Source: Enterobacter sp. EA-1
GTDB lineage: Bacteria > Pseudomonadota > Gammaproteobacteria > Enterobacterales > Enterobacteriaceae
Length of the DNA: 64,000 nt
Direction: 5' to 3'
Assembly: GCA_002886105.1 (NCBI GenBank)
Contig: CP025776.1
Span: 4,340,001-4,404,000 of the forward strand
Shown here: positions 26,105 to 38,741 of the stretch, piece after piece
Numbering within the stretch: position 1 is the stretch's first letter
Layout of the letters: every line of letters starts with the position of its first letter
Made by a program: the position numbers and the translations under genes
The notes under the pieces: model-generated
Told to the model about the DNA's origin: nothing
Databases searched by the model: none
The model's input: only the letters and a program-made list of their open reading frames with translations

Positions 26105-27058
26105 TTACAGCAGGTCGCCAACCATTTTTCCAGTTTTTCCTCGGTCAACGGCAAACTTACGGATACCGTCCGCCAGTTTGTCTACCGCCATCGGATCCCG
26201 GGTTATGCTGCCACAGGAATTCCGCTTCAGTAATGCGTTCCGGACGTGCTTTCACGTCGCCGGTGTACGCCAGTTTACGCTCAAGCGCACCCGCGCTTTC
26301 AGACAGCTCTTTCAGCAGCGCCGGAGCAATGGTCAGGCGGTCACAGCCAGCCAGTTCAATGATTTCGCCGGTATTACGGAAGCTTGCGCCCATCACCACG
26401 GTTTCATAACCGTGCTGTTTGTAGTACTGGTAAATTTCGGTTACGGAAACCACGCCCGGATCTTCCGCCGGCGCATACTCTTCTTATCGGTATTGGCTTT
26501 GTACCAGTCGAGAATACGGCCAACGAACGGAGAAATCAGGAAAACGCCCGCTTCGGCACAGGCACGCGCACCGGGCGAAGGAGAACAGCAGCGTCAGGTT
26601 ACAGTTGATACCTTCTTTTCCAGTTGCTCAGCCGCGCGAATACCCTGCCGTGGAGGCCAGTTTGATCAGAATGCGGTCGTTGCTGATGCCAGCATCGTTA
26701 TACATTTTGATCAGACGTTTCGCTTTCGCGATAGAGGCTTCGGTGTCATAAGAGAGACGGGCGTCAACTTCAGTAGAAATACGACCCGAGGGATCAGTTT
26801 CAGGATTTCCAGACCAATATTCACCGCCAGCTTATCCGTCGCGTCAACCACCTGCTGCGCACGATCGCTGCTCTGGCCACGCGCCCATGCTACCGCGTCG
26901 TCGATCAGTTTGCGGTATTCCGGGATTTGGGCAGCGCCAAGGATCAGAGAAGGGTTGGTTGTTGCATCCTGCGGCTGGTAAAGCTTCATTGCCGCGATGT
27001 CTCCGGTATCAGCCACGACTGTTGTGTACTGACGCAGGGAGGTCAATTTATCCGTCAT
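26105..27058 (-). CDS. talB: Transaldolase B (frameshifts, net length unchanged)
   Basis: Pentose-phosphate enzyme moving dihydroxyacetone units through a Schiff-base lysine. Seen: [40 protein letters not shown] and, in other frames, [16 protein letters not shown] around the catalytic Lys, and [32 protein letters not shown]. The total of 954 nt equals the 317-residue family, so the indels cancel. At 26785 the CCAGG expected under ISTEV(P)GR reads CCCGAGG. Others lie near 26650, 26570 and 26490. Own terminator downstream. Confidence 0.96.
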
Positions 27059-27342
27059 GATAATGTTTCTCTTTAAACGATACCCTGAATAAATCACGTT
27101 AAGACCAACAGCGCGTTCGTCATCTGGAAACCCGGAATCTCAAACGCAGCCAGCGCACCTGAACGAGAAGTATGACGAGTATACTAGTTAGGGGGATGTA
27201 ACCGGTCTGCCCCGATGATATCACGACGCACTGTCAGCGCAACCGCAGACAATGCTCTGATTATTGTATGGTAAACTCAGTGGATTCATTGCCTGCGACA
27301 AGTTGCAGGGCCAGATTACCGGCATCAACAAGAGGGACGTTA

Positions 27343-28774
27343 ATGCCAGAATTTTTCTCATTTATCAGCGAAATACTCTGGGGCTCCTTAATGGTTTTAC
27401 CTGCTGGCGGCAGCGGGTATCTGGTTTTTGCTTCGCACCCGGTTTGTTCCTTTTCGCTTTATCACGGACTTTGGCCTAAGTCTGAAAAGCAGTCGCTTAC
27501 GACAACCCGGTACGCTCTCTTCATATCAGGCTTTATGCCTCAGTCTGGCGACGCGGTTGGGCAGCGGTAACCTTGCTGGCGTCGCGTTTGCCCTTACCAC
27601 AGGCGGCCCTCGGCGCGATTTTTTTGGATGTGGGTTTCCGCCATCATCGGCATGGCAACCAGTTTTGCCGAGTGCTCGCTGGCACAGCTCTACAAGGAGC
27701 GGGATGCCAACAACCAGCTACGCGGCGGGCCAGCGTGGTACATGGAACGAGGACTGGGCATGCGCTGGATGGGCGTGCTGTTCTCTCTTTTTCTGCTGCT
27801 TACCTATGGGTTGGTGTTTAATACCATCCAATCCAGCGCTGTCGCACGCGCCATACACTATGCCGGCAGGTGCCGGGATTTATTACCGGTCCGTTGCTGG
27901 CCGCATTCTCTTCCTGTTTATCGTTAAAGGTCTGAGAGGCGTAGCCCGGTTAACACAATGGATGGTGCCGGTAATGGCATTTACATGGATCATCATGGGC
28001 TTCGGCGTCAGTCTCTGGCACGCCAACCTGCTGCCGGGGGTCTTTACCACCATCATTAAAAGCGCTTTTGGCTGGCAGGAGGCCGCAACAGGCACAATGG
28101 CTTACACCCTGAGCCAGCTGTGACCAGTGGTTTTCAGCGCAGTATGTTCGCCAATGAAGCGGGCATGGGGTCGTCACCCAATGCCGCCGCTGCCGCAGCA
28201 TCATGGCCGCCGCACCCTGCTGCGCAAGGCATAGTACAGATGATTGGCGTATTAACGGATACCTTCCTGGTGTGCACCGCCAGCGCACTGGTGCTATTAC
28301 TGGCAGGCGTCACCCCGGCCACGGACACGTACGGCGGTATTCAGTTAATGCAACAGGCCATGGTATCGCTCACCGGTGGCTGGGGAGCCGGTTTTGTCGC
28401 GCTAATCGTGATCCTGTTTGCCCTGACCTCCATCGTCGCCAATTATATCTACGCGGAAAATAACCTCGTCTTCTTGCGGCGCAACAGCCGACGAAATATC
28501 TGGCTGTTACGTACCTGCGTCATGGCGATGGTGTTACTGGGATCGGTAATCAGTGTGCCGCTGATCTGGCACGTTGCAGATGTGGTGATGGCGCTGATGG
28601 CGATGATCAATCTGACCGCGATTCTGCTGCTCTCCCCGGTGGTGAGGCTGCTGGCTCGCGACTATATGCGTCAGCGCAAACTGGGTGTCATGCCGGTGTT
28701 TGATCCCAAACGCTACCCGGATATTAATCGGCAACTGGCGCCCGGCGCCCTGGGATGACATTCCCCGTTCGTAG
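27343..28774 (+). CDS. yaaJ: Alanine/glycine:cation symporter YaaJ (frameshifted)
   Basis: Sodium-coupled amino-acid carrier of the AGCS family, inner membrane, about 11 helices. Seen: MPEFFSFISEILWGSLM, the family segment RLGSGNLAGVAFALTTGGPG, FAECSLAQLYKERDANNQLRGGPAWYMERGLGMRWMGVLF, and near 28130 TSGFQRSMFANEAGMGSSPNAAAAAASWPPHPAAQG. C-terminus VFDPKRYPDINRQLAPGAWDD once the extra C at the CCTGG site near 28757 is removed, with TAG at 28772-28774. The length of 1432 nt fits 476 residues. Further breaks lie near 27405, 27475, 27610, 27880 and 28120. Confidence 0.95.
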
Positions 28775-28853
28775 CGCTAATCGCAACTATCGATCAAGTT
28801 TGTTCTTTTTTTGCTAAAGTCAGCGGAAATTTCTCGCACAGCAAGGACTGAGT

Positions 28854-29631
28854 ATGCTGATTTTGATTTCACCTGCTAAAACACTCGACTACCAAAGCCC
28901 GCTGGCGACCACGCGTTATACGCAGCCGGAGTTGCTGGATTATTCGCAGCAACTGATTAAGATCGCGCGCAAACTCTCTGCGCCGCAAATCAAAGCGTTG
29001 ATGGGCATCAGCGATAAACTGGCTGACCTGAACGCCACCCGCTTTCATGACTGGCAACCCGACTTCACACCGGATAACGCTCGCCGGGCGATCCCTCGGC
29101 TTTTAAAGGCGATGTCTACACCGGGCTTCAGGCTGAAACTTTCAGCGACGCGGATTTCGACTTCGCGCAACAGCATCTGCGGATGCTGTCTGGCTTATAT
29201 GGCGTGCTGCGGCCGCTGGATCTCATGCAACCTTATCGCCACCGGAAATGGGCATCCGTCTCGAGAACGCCAAAGGCAAAGATCTGTACGCATTCTGGGG
29301 CGATGTGATCACCGATAAACTCAACGAAGCCGTTGCGGCACAAGGCGATGACATCGTGGTCAATCTGGCTTCTGACGAGTACTTCCGTTCCGTTAAAACA
29401 CAGAAGCTGAATGCGCAGCTGATTAAGCCCGTATTCCTTGATGAGAAGAACGGTAAATTCAAGGTGATCAGTTTCTATGCCAAGAAAGCGCGCGGCCTGA
29501 TGAGCCGTTACATCATTGAGCATCGTTTAACGAAGCCCGAGCAGTTAACCGGGTTCAACAGCGAAGGCTATTTCTTTGATGAAGAGGCCTCGGCCACAGG
29601 CGAAATGGTGTTTAAGCGTCACGAACAGTAA
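28854..29631 (+). CDS. yaaA: Peroxide-stress protein YaaA (frameshifted)
   Basis: DUF328 protein that limits free intracellular iron and protects DNA during peroxide stress; in E. coli it is OxyR-controlled. Start [28 protein letters not shown]. The core [17 protein letters not shown] is followed, out of frame, by [11 protein letters not shown] and [20 protein letters not shown], then [27 protein letters not shown] and the end [15 protein letters not shown] to FKRHEQ. The length of 778 nt fits 258 residues. Breaks lie near 29100, 29145 and 29240. Convergent with yaaX. Confidence 0.95.
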
Positions 29632-29668
29632 GGTTACCCCCTCCCCGGTCGGGAGAGGGTGATAAAGG

Positions 29669-29966
29669 TTATGGGTGGCGCTGCCACTCCTGATCCGGCC
29701 CGTTACGGCGGTCATCGTGATGATCGCGGGGATCATCACGACGATCGTCAAAGTGACCGTGCGGTTGCCAGCGGTTTTCACGCCATTCGTAGTGTTTTTT
29801 CCACTCAGCCGTGATCGCGCCAGTGGTCGCCGTCCCAGTAGTGACCGCTATTGTCGCGGTCGCCAATTTGCAGTTTCACGGCCGGCACAAGGGTGATTTC
29901 TGCGGCCTGAACCGCCGGGGGAGCCACCAACATCATGGAAAGCGCTAACATTACAGGTTTCAACAT
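29669..29966 (-). CDS. yaaX: Small secreted DUF2502 protein YaaX (one frameshift)
   Basis: Begins MLKPVMLALSMMLVAPPAVQA, a signal peptide ending in AQA-type cleavage, followed by [33 protein letters not shown]. This is the DUF2502 pattern shared with E. coli YaaX, which lies at the same place. The tail is unusually His/Arg/Asp-rich (HFDDRRDDPRDHHDDRRNGPDQEWQRHP), more so than in E. coli, and could bind metal. An extra A near 29812 makes a false stop in the WWKKHY segment. Periplasmic location is inferred; function unknown. Confidence 0.85.
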
Positions 29967-30126
29967 AGGTTACTCCTTTGCATCATCCAGCCCGTAGCGG
30001 GCCGATGTGAGGAGATTACGCAACGCCTGTCTGAGTTGTTATTGGCACAATCCTATTCTCTAACCCTGCGCATTTATTGGGAATTTCTGCTTTTTCCCTG
30101 CCGTATTTCTACATAATTTCTCCCCA

Positions 30127-30152
30127 TTTCCCCTGCCAACAGGCAGGGGAAA
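30127..30152 (-). terminator. Terminator hairpin after thrC
   Basis: tttcccctgcc/ggcaggggaaa, an 11-bp perfect stem with an AACA loop, 9-34 bases past the thrC stop. It is not followed by a long T-run, so termination may be partial. The yaaX-thrC gap otherwise shows nothing I can name. Confidence 0.7.
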
Positions 30153-30160
30153 CAGAGAAA

Positions 30161-31453
30161 TTACGCGTTACGCATCATTAACTGACGTAATGCCGCAAAA
30201 TCTGCAGGCAACTGATGGGACAGCAGCGGCAGATCCGCGCGATCCGCCAGCTCTTTTGGCAGCGCTAAAGGTTCACCCAGGATCTCTTCTACGCTCTCTT
30301 TAAACTTCGCCGGGTGCGCGGTGCCCGAGGAACAGACCGTATTCTCCCGGATTCAGTTGATCGCGCAGCGCACGGTAGGCGATGGCTGCATGTGGCTCGG
30401 AAATATAGCCTTTGCCTTGTAGCTCACGCATCATCGTGGCTTTGGTGGTTTCATCATCCACCGCAGCATAGCCCAGCTCGTTCAGACGCCAGATTTTACG
30501 GCGGAACAACTCTTCGACGCGCGGCCAGTTATTAGGCTGGCTGACGTCCATCGCGTTAGACAACGTGGCCTCGGGTCGCTTTTGGCTTCCACTCACCCTC
30601 TTTCAGGAAGCGTGGAACCGTGTCGTTGGTATTGGTCGCTGCAATAAAGCGTTTGATCGGCAGGCCGAGAGATTTTGCCAGCAGGCCGGCGGTCAAATCA
30701 CCGAAGTTACCGCTGGGGACAGAGACCACCAGCTGGTTACGCGCTTCCTGAGGCAGCTGTGCAACCGCTTCAAAGTAGTAGCAAATCTGCGCCAGCAAAC
30801 GGCTAATGTTGATCGAGTTGGCTGAGTTCAGCCCCAGCGCCGCTTTTAACTCTTCATCGTCAAAAGCCTGTTTTACCAGAGCCCGGCAGGCATCAAAGTC
30901 TGCATCAATGGCGACCGTTTCGATATTGCCGCCCAGCGTGCAGAACAGTTTCTCCTGCAGTGGGCTGATTTTGCCCTGCGGATAAAGGATAACAACACGG
31001 ACATTTTTCATGCCGTAGAATGCATGCGCCACAGCCGCTCCGGTATCCCCCGACGTTGCGGTCAAAATGGTGACCGGTTTATCACCGCTGATGGCGCTCA
31101 ACATCTGCGCCATAAAACGTCCGCCAAAGTCTTTAAACGCCGTGGTCGGCCCGTGGAAGAGCCTCCGGGCAGCCCACATCGCTTTCAACCGAACGTACCG
31201 GCGCCGGGAAGGCAAAAGCCGCACGGACGCGTGCTTCCAGCGCATCCTGAGGGATTTCATCACCGATATAGGCAGCGAGGATTTTCGCGCTACGGGTGAC
31301 GAAATCCTGATTCAGCATCTCGTCAATTTCCGTCAGGTTGAATTCCGGTAAATCGTGAGGGAAAAACAGCCCCTGATTTTTGCCAAGCCCTCGGGTGACG
31401 GCCTGCGCAAAGCTGACCTGCTCGTTATGATCTTTTAAATTGTAGAGTTTCAT
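30161..31453 (-). CDS. thrC: Threonine synthase ThrC (frameshifted)
   Basis: PLP enzyme converting O-phosphohomoserine to threonine. Start MKLYNLKDHNEQVSFAQAV. The PLP-lysine segment AFKDFGGRFMAQML is near 31130, the phosphate-binding TATSGDTGAAVAHAFYG near 31050, and SVPSGNFGDLTAGLLAKSLGLPIKRFIAATN near 30700. The length of 1293 nt is close to 428 residues. Breaks lie near 31170, 30570, 30440 and 30330. The start lies 3 bases past the thrB stop, last gene of thrLABC. Confidence 0.96.
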
Positions 31454-31456
31454 TGG

Positions 31457-32385
31457 TTATCCCACTACTCGTGCGCCCGCCGTATCCAGCCGGCAAATAT
31501 GAACGAAGCCTTCCTGATTTTGCAGATAATGTTTACCAAGCCAGTCAGCCACGCGTTGGGCCGTATCCGGTTTGTCACACAGTGCAAATAATGTTGGGCC
31601 AGAACCGGAAATCCCGCACGCCACAGCACCGATATCCGCCACAGCCCTGGCGCCCGGCCAAACCCCGGCAGCAATTTCATGCGGTACGGTTCGGCAATCA
31701 CGTCTTTCATTAGCTTTGCCGCCAGATCAGGCTGACGGCTGTAGCAGGCGTGAATAAAGCCTGCCAGATGACGCCCGTGCGCAATACAGTCCTGCCGACG
31801 ATACTGTGCAGGCAAAATTGCCCGGGCTTCTGCCGTCGAAACTTTGATGCCCGGATAGGCAAGCACCCATAACCACTCATCAAAGCCTCGGCACTTGCTG
31901 GCTGATAATGCCGCTTTCCTCGATCATCAGTTGCATACCGCCGAGGAAACAGGGCGCGACATTATCGTAATGCACGCTGCCGGAAATGCGCCCTTCCAGT
32001 TCGCCCATCAGCGCCAGCATCCGGGTGTCACCGAGCGGTTTCCCGCAAAACTCGTTCATTGCCACCAGTGCGGCAACGACTGAACACGCGCTGGAGCCCA
32101 GACCGGAGCCGATCGGCATATTTTTTCCAGCGTCATCGTCACCGGAACCTGCTTACCAATCTCCCGGCAGAACAACTCCCAGCATTGATAAACAATATTT
32201 TCCCGGGGCTCATTCGGCAATTTGCTGGCAAAGCGACCGATATTTTGCAGACTAAAATGGTCCGCCGCGTCCACCGAAACGGTGTCGCCCAACAAGGTGC
32301 CATCAACCGGCGTCACCGCAGCACCAAGTACATCAAAACCCACGCTCATGTTGGCACTGGAGGCCGGAGCATAAACCTTTACCAT
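31457..32385 (-). CDS. thrB: Homoserine kinase ThrB (frameshifted)
   Basis: GHMP kinase phosphorylating homoserine. Start [29 protein letters not shown]. The ATP-binding glycine loop [26 protein letters not shown] sits at about residues 90-115, and the C-terminal motif [19 protein letters not shown] near 31600. The length of 929 nt fits 310 residues. Breaks lie near 32120, 31880 and 31655. It starts immediately after thrA and is translationally coupled. Confidence 0.96.
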
Positions 32386-32386
32386 C

Positions 32387-34859
<2,473 letters not shown>

Positions 34860-34884
34860 GGTTTTACCCCCTTGATCTTTGGTC

Positions 34885-34921
34885 GAAAAAAAAGCCCGCA
34901 CTGTTCAGGTGCGGGCTTTTT
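34885..34921 (-). terminator. thr operon attenuator
   Basis: The stem aaagcccgcac/gtgcgggcttt with a 7-base loop, then eight T on the minus strand, sits between thrL and thrA. Ribosome stalling at Thr or Ile codons of thrL is expected to prevent its folding, as in E. coli. Confidence 0.93.
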
Positions 34922-34939
34922 CTGTGTTTCCTGTACGCG

Positions 34940-35008
34940 TCAGCCCGCACCGTTACCTGTGGTAATGGTGATGGTTGTAATGGTGATAATCGTGCTGATG
35001 CGTGTCAT
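34940..35008 (-). CDS. thrL: thr operon leader peptide
   Basis: A 22-residue leader peptide, [22 protein letters not shown], too short for ordinary ORF calling. It contains 8 Thr and 6 Ile codons in a solid block, the sensor of the threonine/isoleucine attenuator. The E. coli peptide ([21 protein letters not shown]) has 21 residues with 8 Thr and 4 Ile, so the homologue here is richer in Ile. The stop overlaps the start of the attenuator structure. Confidence 0.93.
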   Translation of the reverse strand: [22 protein letters not shown]

Positions 35009-35060
35009 GGATGTTGTGTGCTCTGTAATCATTATCTGTCTGTGCTGTATCCCTCTATTG

Positions 35061-35087
35061 GTTAAAGTATCTGCCTGCTTAAGTCAA
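35061..35087 (-). promoter_or_regulatory. thr operon promoter
   Basis: On the minus strand TTGACT (35082-35087), followed after about 15 bases by TTTAAC (35061-35066). Flanks (TACTTTAACCAATA, then GCACAGACAGATAA) match the E. coli thrLABC promoter and start region. Confidence 0.75.
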
Positions 35088-35211
35088 TTTATTTTTCATT
35101 TTGGTCGCTTTTGAACAGTGGCAACTACGCTAAAACTGAACAACCAAACCGCGTATTCAGACCAACCTTGCGGGGCTCTTGTGCAGTGACTTTAACCATA
35201 AAATAAACTTA

Positions 35212-35905
35212 TCACAGCAGCTTAATCGGACAATTTTTTTCAATGTCATGGAGCAATCGATGCAACATTGCTGTGTCGCGTTGCGCCAGCAGGCCCAGAC
35301 GTTGATCCAGCCAGTCCGCCATTTTGATATCGTCCGCAACCGCTAATTTTTCCAGCAACGCATGTACCCGTAATCGCAGCGCCCGCAGTTGATTATCATC
35401 AACTGGGTTACTGCTTCCAGGAGCATGTTGCATTAATGATGCTAATTGATAGCAGAAAACCATCACCGCCTGCCCCAGATTAAGGGAAGGATAGTCTGCC
35501 ACCATCGGAACACCGGTTAAAATATCCGCCAACGCCAGCTCTTCATTCGTCAGACCAGAATCTTCCCGCCCGAAAACCAGCGCTGCCGTACTGAGCCGGT
35601 GCTTTTTTCTTCCAAAAGCGGAACCAGTTCCACAGGCGTCGCGTAGTAATGGAACTTCGCTCTGCTGCGCGCGGTGGTCGCAATCGTAAACGAAACATCG
35701 GCCAGCGCGTCGGCCAGCGTCGGATAAGTTTTAGCATTATCAAGGATATCGCCCGAACCGTGCGCAACGCGGCGCGCGCCTTCCTGGGTGTGTACCTCGC
35801 TGTCGACAATACGTAAATCGCTAAAACCCATGGTTTTCATTGTTCGGGCCGCCGCACCGACATTTTCGGCTCTGGCGGGGAAACAAGCACAACTGCCAGC
35901 TTCAT
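35212..35905 (-). CDS. yjtD: SPOUT-class RNA methyltransferase YjtD (LasT, TrmJ-like; frameshifted)
   Basis: Knotted SPOUT methyltransferase of the TrmH/TrmJ family; its RNA target is not established. Start MKLAVVLVSP at 35905. The segment NVGAAARTMKTMGFSDLRIVDSEVHTQEGARRVAHGSGDIL is diagnostic. The knot is TGVPMVADYPSLNLGQAVMVFCYQLASLM near 35480 (SLNLxxAV loop). The tail DTAMLHRLLHDIEKN matches the family. The length of 694 nt fits about 228 residues. Breaks lie near 35868, 35605 and 35540. Upstream of thrL on the same strand. Confidence 0.92.
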
Positions 35906-36251
35906 TTGACCTTCTCTGTTTTACTGAAGTCACGCGTCAATAGATGACCAATGTCAGCATATTACGCGTCACGAATTCACAATTATGTAACAGAAATCAC
36001 TGATTTAGCCCCTGACAACGGTTAAAAAAAGCTAAACTGTTTATCAGTGATATTACCTGTTAATATGTTAACAGAAGGGACTTATCCCTATGTTTATTCA
36101 TGGCATTTTAATACAGGTTCTTGCCATAGTGTTGGATTCGTCGTGTTTATCAATTAATATTCGCAACTAGTTGGTTTATTGTAGAATTGTAATAAACGCT
36201 AGCAATTAGCTATCAAGATTTCGCTAAACTGTTAACGTGCTACAATTGAAC

Positions 36252-36265
36252 TTGATATATGTCAA
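36252..36265 (+). promoter_or_regulatory. FNR box in the arcA upstream region
   Basis: TTGATATATGTCAA, a near-perfect FNR half-site pair (TTGAT-N4-ATCAA type), about 280 bases before the arcA start and matching the site in the E. coli arcA promoter. The arcA-yjtD gap is 636 bases and AT-rich near the site. It should hold several arcA promoters and also carries yjjY on the other strand. Confidence 0.75.
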
Positions 36266-36306
36266 CGAAGCGTAGTTTTATTGGGTGTCATTTACGTCTT
36301 AGCCTG

Positions 36307-36446
36307 TTATGTTGCTGTTAAAATGGTTAGGATGACAGCCGTTTTTGACACTGTCGGGTTCAGAGGGATAGTACCCACGACCAAGCTAATGATGTTGTTG
36401 ACGTTGATGGAAAGTGCATCAAGAACGCAATACGTACTTTAGTCAT
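36307..36446 (-). CDS. yjjY: Small protein YjjY (one-base deletion)
   Basis: Antisense to the arcA leader. The minus strand reads MTKVR, then, after restoring one A lost from a run near 36431, NCVLDALSINVNNIISLVV, GTIPLNPTVSKT and AVILTILTAT with TAA at 36307-36309. This is my recollection of E. coli YjjY (46 residues), with two or three substitutions near the middle. No function is known. Because the DNA is also arcA promoter/leader, conservation could reflect regulation rather than coding, so the call is moderate. Missed by length-based ORF calling because of size and the frameshift. Confidence 0.6.
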
Positions 36447-36541
36447 GTTACGCCGTCATGTTAATTTTCTACATGCACCAGGGCTGGTCAGGGACTTTTG
36501 TACTTCCTGTTTCGATTTAGTTGGCAATTTAGGTAGCAAAC

Positions 36542-37259
36542 ATGCAGACCCCGCACATTCTTATTGTTGAAGACGAGTTGGTAACACGCAACACGTTAAA
36601 AAGCATTTTCGAAGCAGAAGGCTACGATGTCTTTGAAGCGACTGATGGCGCTGAAATGCATCAGATCCTTTCGGACAATGATATCAATCTGGTGATTATG
36701 GATATCAACCTGCCGAGGCAAAAACGGCCTGCTGCTGGCGCGTGAATTACGGGAACAAGCGGATGTGGCGCTGATGTTCCTGACAGGGCGTGATAACGAA
36801 GTCGATAAAATTCTGGGCCTCGAAATTGGCGCGGACGACTACATCACCAAACCGTTCAACCCACGCGAACTGACTATCCGTGCGCGCAATCTGCTGTCCC
36901 GTACCATGAACTCCGGGCACGGTCAGCGAAGAACGCCGCAGCGTTGATAGCTACAAATTTAATGGCTGGGAACTGGATATCAACAGCCGTTCGCTGGTCA
37001 GCCCGAACGGTGAGCAGTATAAGCTGCCGCGCAGCGAATTCCGCGCGATGCTGCACTTCTGCGAAAATCCCCGGCAAAATTCAGTCCCGTGCTGAACTGT
37101 TGACAAATGACCGGTCGCGAGCTGAAGCCGCACGACCGTACTGTGGATGTGACCATTCGCCGCATTCGCAAGCATTTTGAATCGACTCCGGATACGCCGG
37201 AAATCATCGCCACTATCCACGGCGAAGGTTATCGTTTCTGCGGCGATTTGCAGGAATAA
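36542..37259 (+). CDS. arcA: Aerobic respiration control response regulator ArcA (frameshifted)
   Basis: OmpR-type response regulator acting with ArcB to repress respiratory genes under low oxygen. The receiver domain [30 protein letters not shown] carries the acidic pair and the phosphorylated Asp54 in LVIMDINLP. The DNA-binding domain contains [18 protein letters not shown] and [33 protein letters not shown]. At 36713 the CCAGG of NLPGKNG reads CCGAGG. Other breaks lie near 36915, 37073 and 37105. The length of 718 nt equals 238 residues. Long upstream leader with an FNR site. Confidence 0.97.
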
Positions 37260-37272
37260 GTGAATACTGACG

Positions 37273-37301
37273 AAAAAGCGGCGCTCAGCGCCGCTTTTTT
37301 T
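37273..37301. terminator. Terminator between arcA and creD
   Basis: agcggcgc/gcgccgct with a TCA loop, flanked by five A and seven T. It ends arcA, and the convergent creD stop lies in its T-run, so it probably works both ways. Confidence 0.92.
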
Positions 37302-38684
37302 ATTTCCAGACCCGTAATGCCTCTTCAGCATCCGCGACAGGCTCATTCGTCTTTTCCTGCCCGTAGATAACCTGTACCAGTCGAGTTTACGCGTCAGGAA
37401 CATCACCGCGCTTAGCGCCACAAACAAGACGCCGGTGCCAAGTAACAGCGCGTTATCTTCTGAATTCAGCAGCCCCCACATCACACCATCCAGCAAGAGT
37501 AATGCAGCGGTAAACAGTAAACTGGCGCGCCAGCTTCTCATCACACCCTGCAGGTAGATCCCATTCAGCAATGCGCCGAGCAGGCTGGCAATGATCCGGT
37601 GCAAGCGTAAATCCGGTATGTTCAGACAAGGCCAGCAGCACCAGATAGAACATCACCAGCGACAAGCCAACCAGCATATACTGCATCGGGTGCATCTGCC
37701 GTGCGGTTAAGCTTTCAAAAACAAAGAACGCAAGAAACGTGAGTACAATCAACAACACGGCATACTTCACGGCCCTGTCAGTTAACTGGTATTGATCCGC
37801 AGGCGTGGCGATATTGACACTGAATGCAGGCAGGACCCAGTCATTGCTGGCGGCAAGCCTGATGCTATCGCGCACTTTACTGTCCAGCGGTTGTTGGCAA
37901 ACCAGCTACTTTGCCAGTGTGCCTGAAAACCGGTAGCGCTCACTTCCCGTTTTTCAGGCAGGAAATCGCCCATAAACCCCGGGTGCGGCCAGTCGCTATT
38001 GAGCGTCATTTCACTGTTACGGCCCAATGGCACTACCGAGAATGCGCCGGTACCGCTCAGATTAAGGGACATTGACAGTTGCAGCGGTTTATTCAAACTC
38101 TCCGCCGCAAGCGGCATATGGATCCCCCTGCAACTCATTCATCAGCCCGGTTCCGGGTTCCACGCTCAGCGCCTCGCCGTTCAGGCGAGTGGTATGTATC
38201 TGACCAATCCCCCGGGAATCACTCACGGCTAATACCATAAACGGCTCACCCAGTGTGATGTTCTCGCCGGGTTTGATATCCAACCGCTTTGGGGTCAAAT
38301 TCGGCTTTGATCTCTATATCGTTATGCCAGATTTGCCCATCGTAGATGCCAATTTTGCGTGTTTCGACCTGCTGCGTGCCGTTGACCATCAGCGACTCCG
38401 GCAACCACATGCGTATATAACTGTGCTTACGACGCACCTCTTTTGGTGCATCTTTATCGCCTGCACTTTCCATTGAGGATCACCGTTTCCGTTACCGGAA
38501 CCGCAATCAATGGGCCAATCAATTTCTGCGCGCCAGCGCTGCTTTGACGCAGTGTATCCGTCACGTCATTACGGTAATTCGCGCGCTCGCCAATCAGGCT
38601 ACTGAGCATTGTCAGCGGAACCAGCAAAACGCAGAGACAACCCGCGAGGGTGAACATTTTCAGAACATGGGGGGATTTCAACAT
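37300..38684 (-). CDS. creD: Inner-membrane protein CreD (frameshifted)
   Basis: CreBC-regulated membrane protein linked to envelope integrity and, in some species, to beta-lactam response. Start MLKSPHVLKMFTLAGCLCVLLVPLTMLSSLIGERANYRNDV, one membrane helix then a large periplasmic part (IGPLIAVPVTE, FIRMWLPESLMVNGTQQVETRKIGIYDGQIWHNDIEI, WPHPGFMGDFLPEKREVSATGFQAHWQSSWFANN). A C-terminal group of helices follows (LTFLAFFVFESLTARQMHPMQYMLVGLSLVMFYLVLLALSEH). The reading is 1385 nt, slightly longer than the 450-residue E. coli protein. Breaks lie near 38475, 38275, 38125, 37890, 37590 and 37380. Preceded by a CreB site. Confidence 0.93.
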
Positions 38685-38741
38685 AGCCTTCTCCTTTGTG
38701 ATGCGCACAGAGTAGCGAGGCTATGTGTGAAGGATTTGAAG

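Noticed and set aside
36542-37259. Programmed frameshifting as an explanation for split genes such as arcA
   Set aside because: The shifts occur in all frames, at several sites per gene and in unrelated genes; no slippery heptamer with a downstream structure is common to them.
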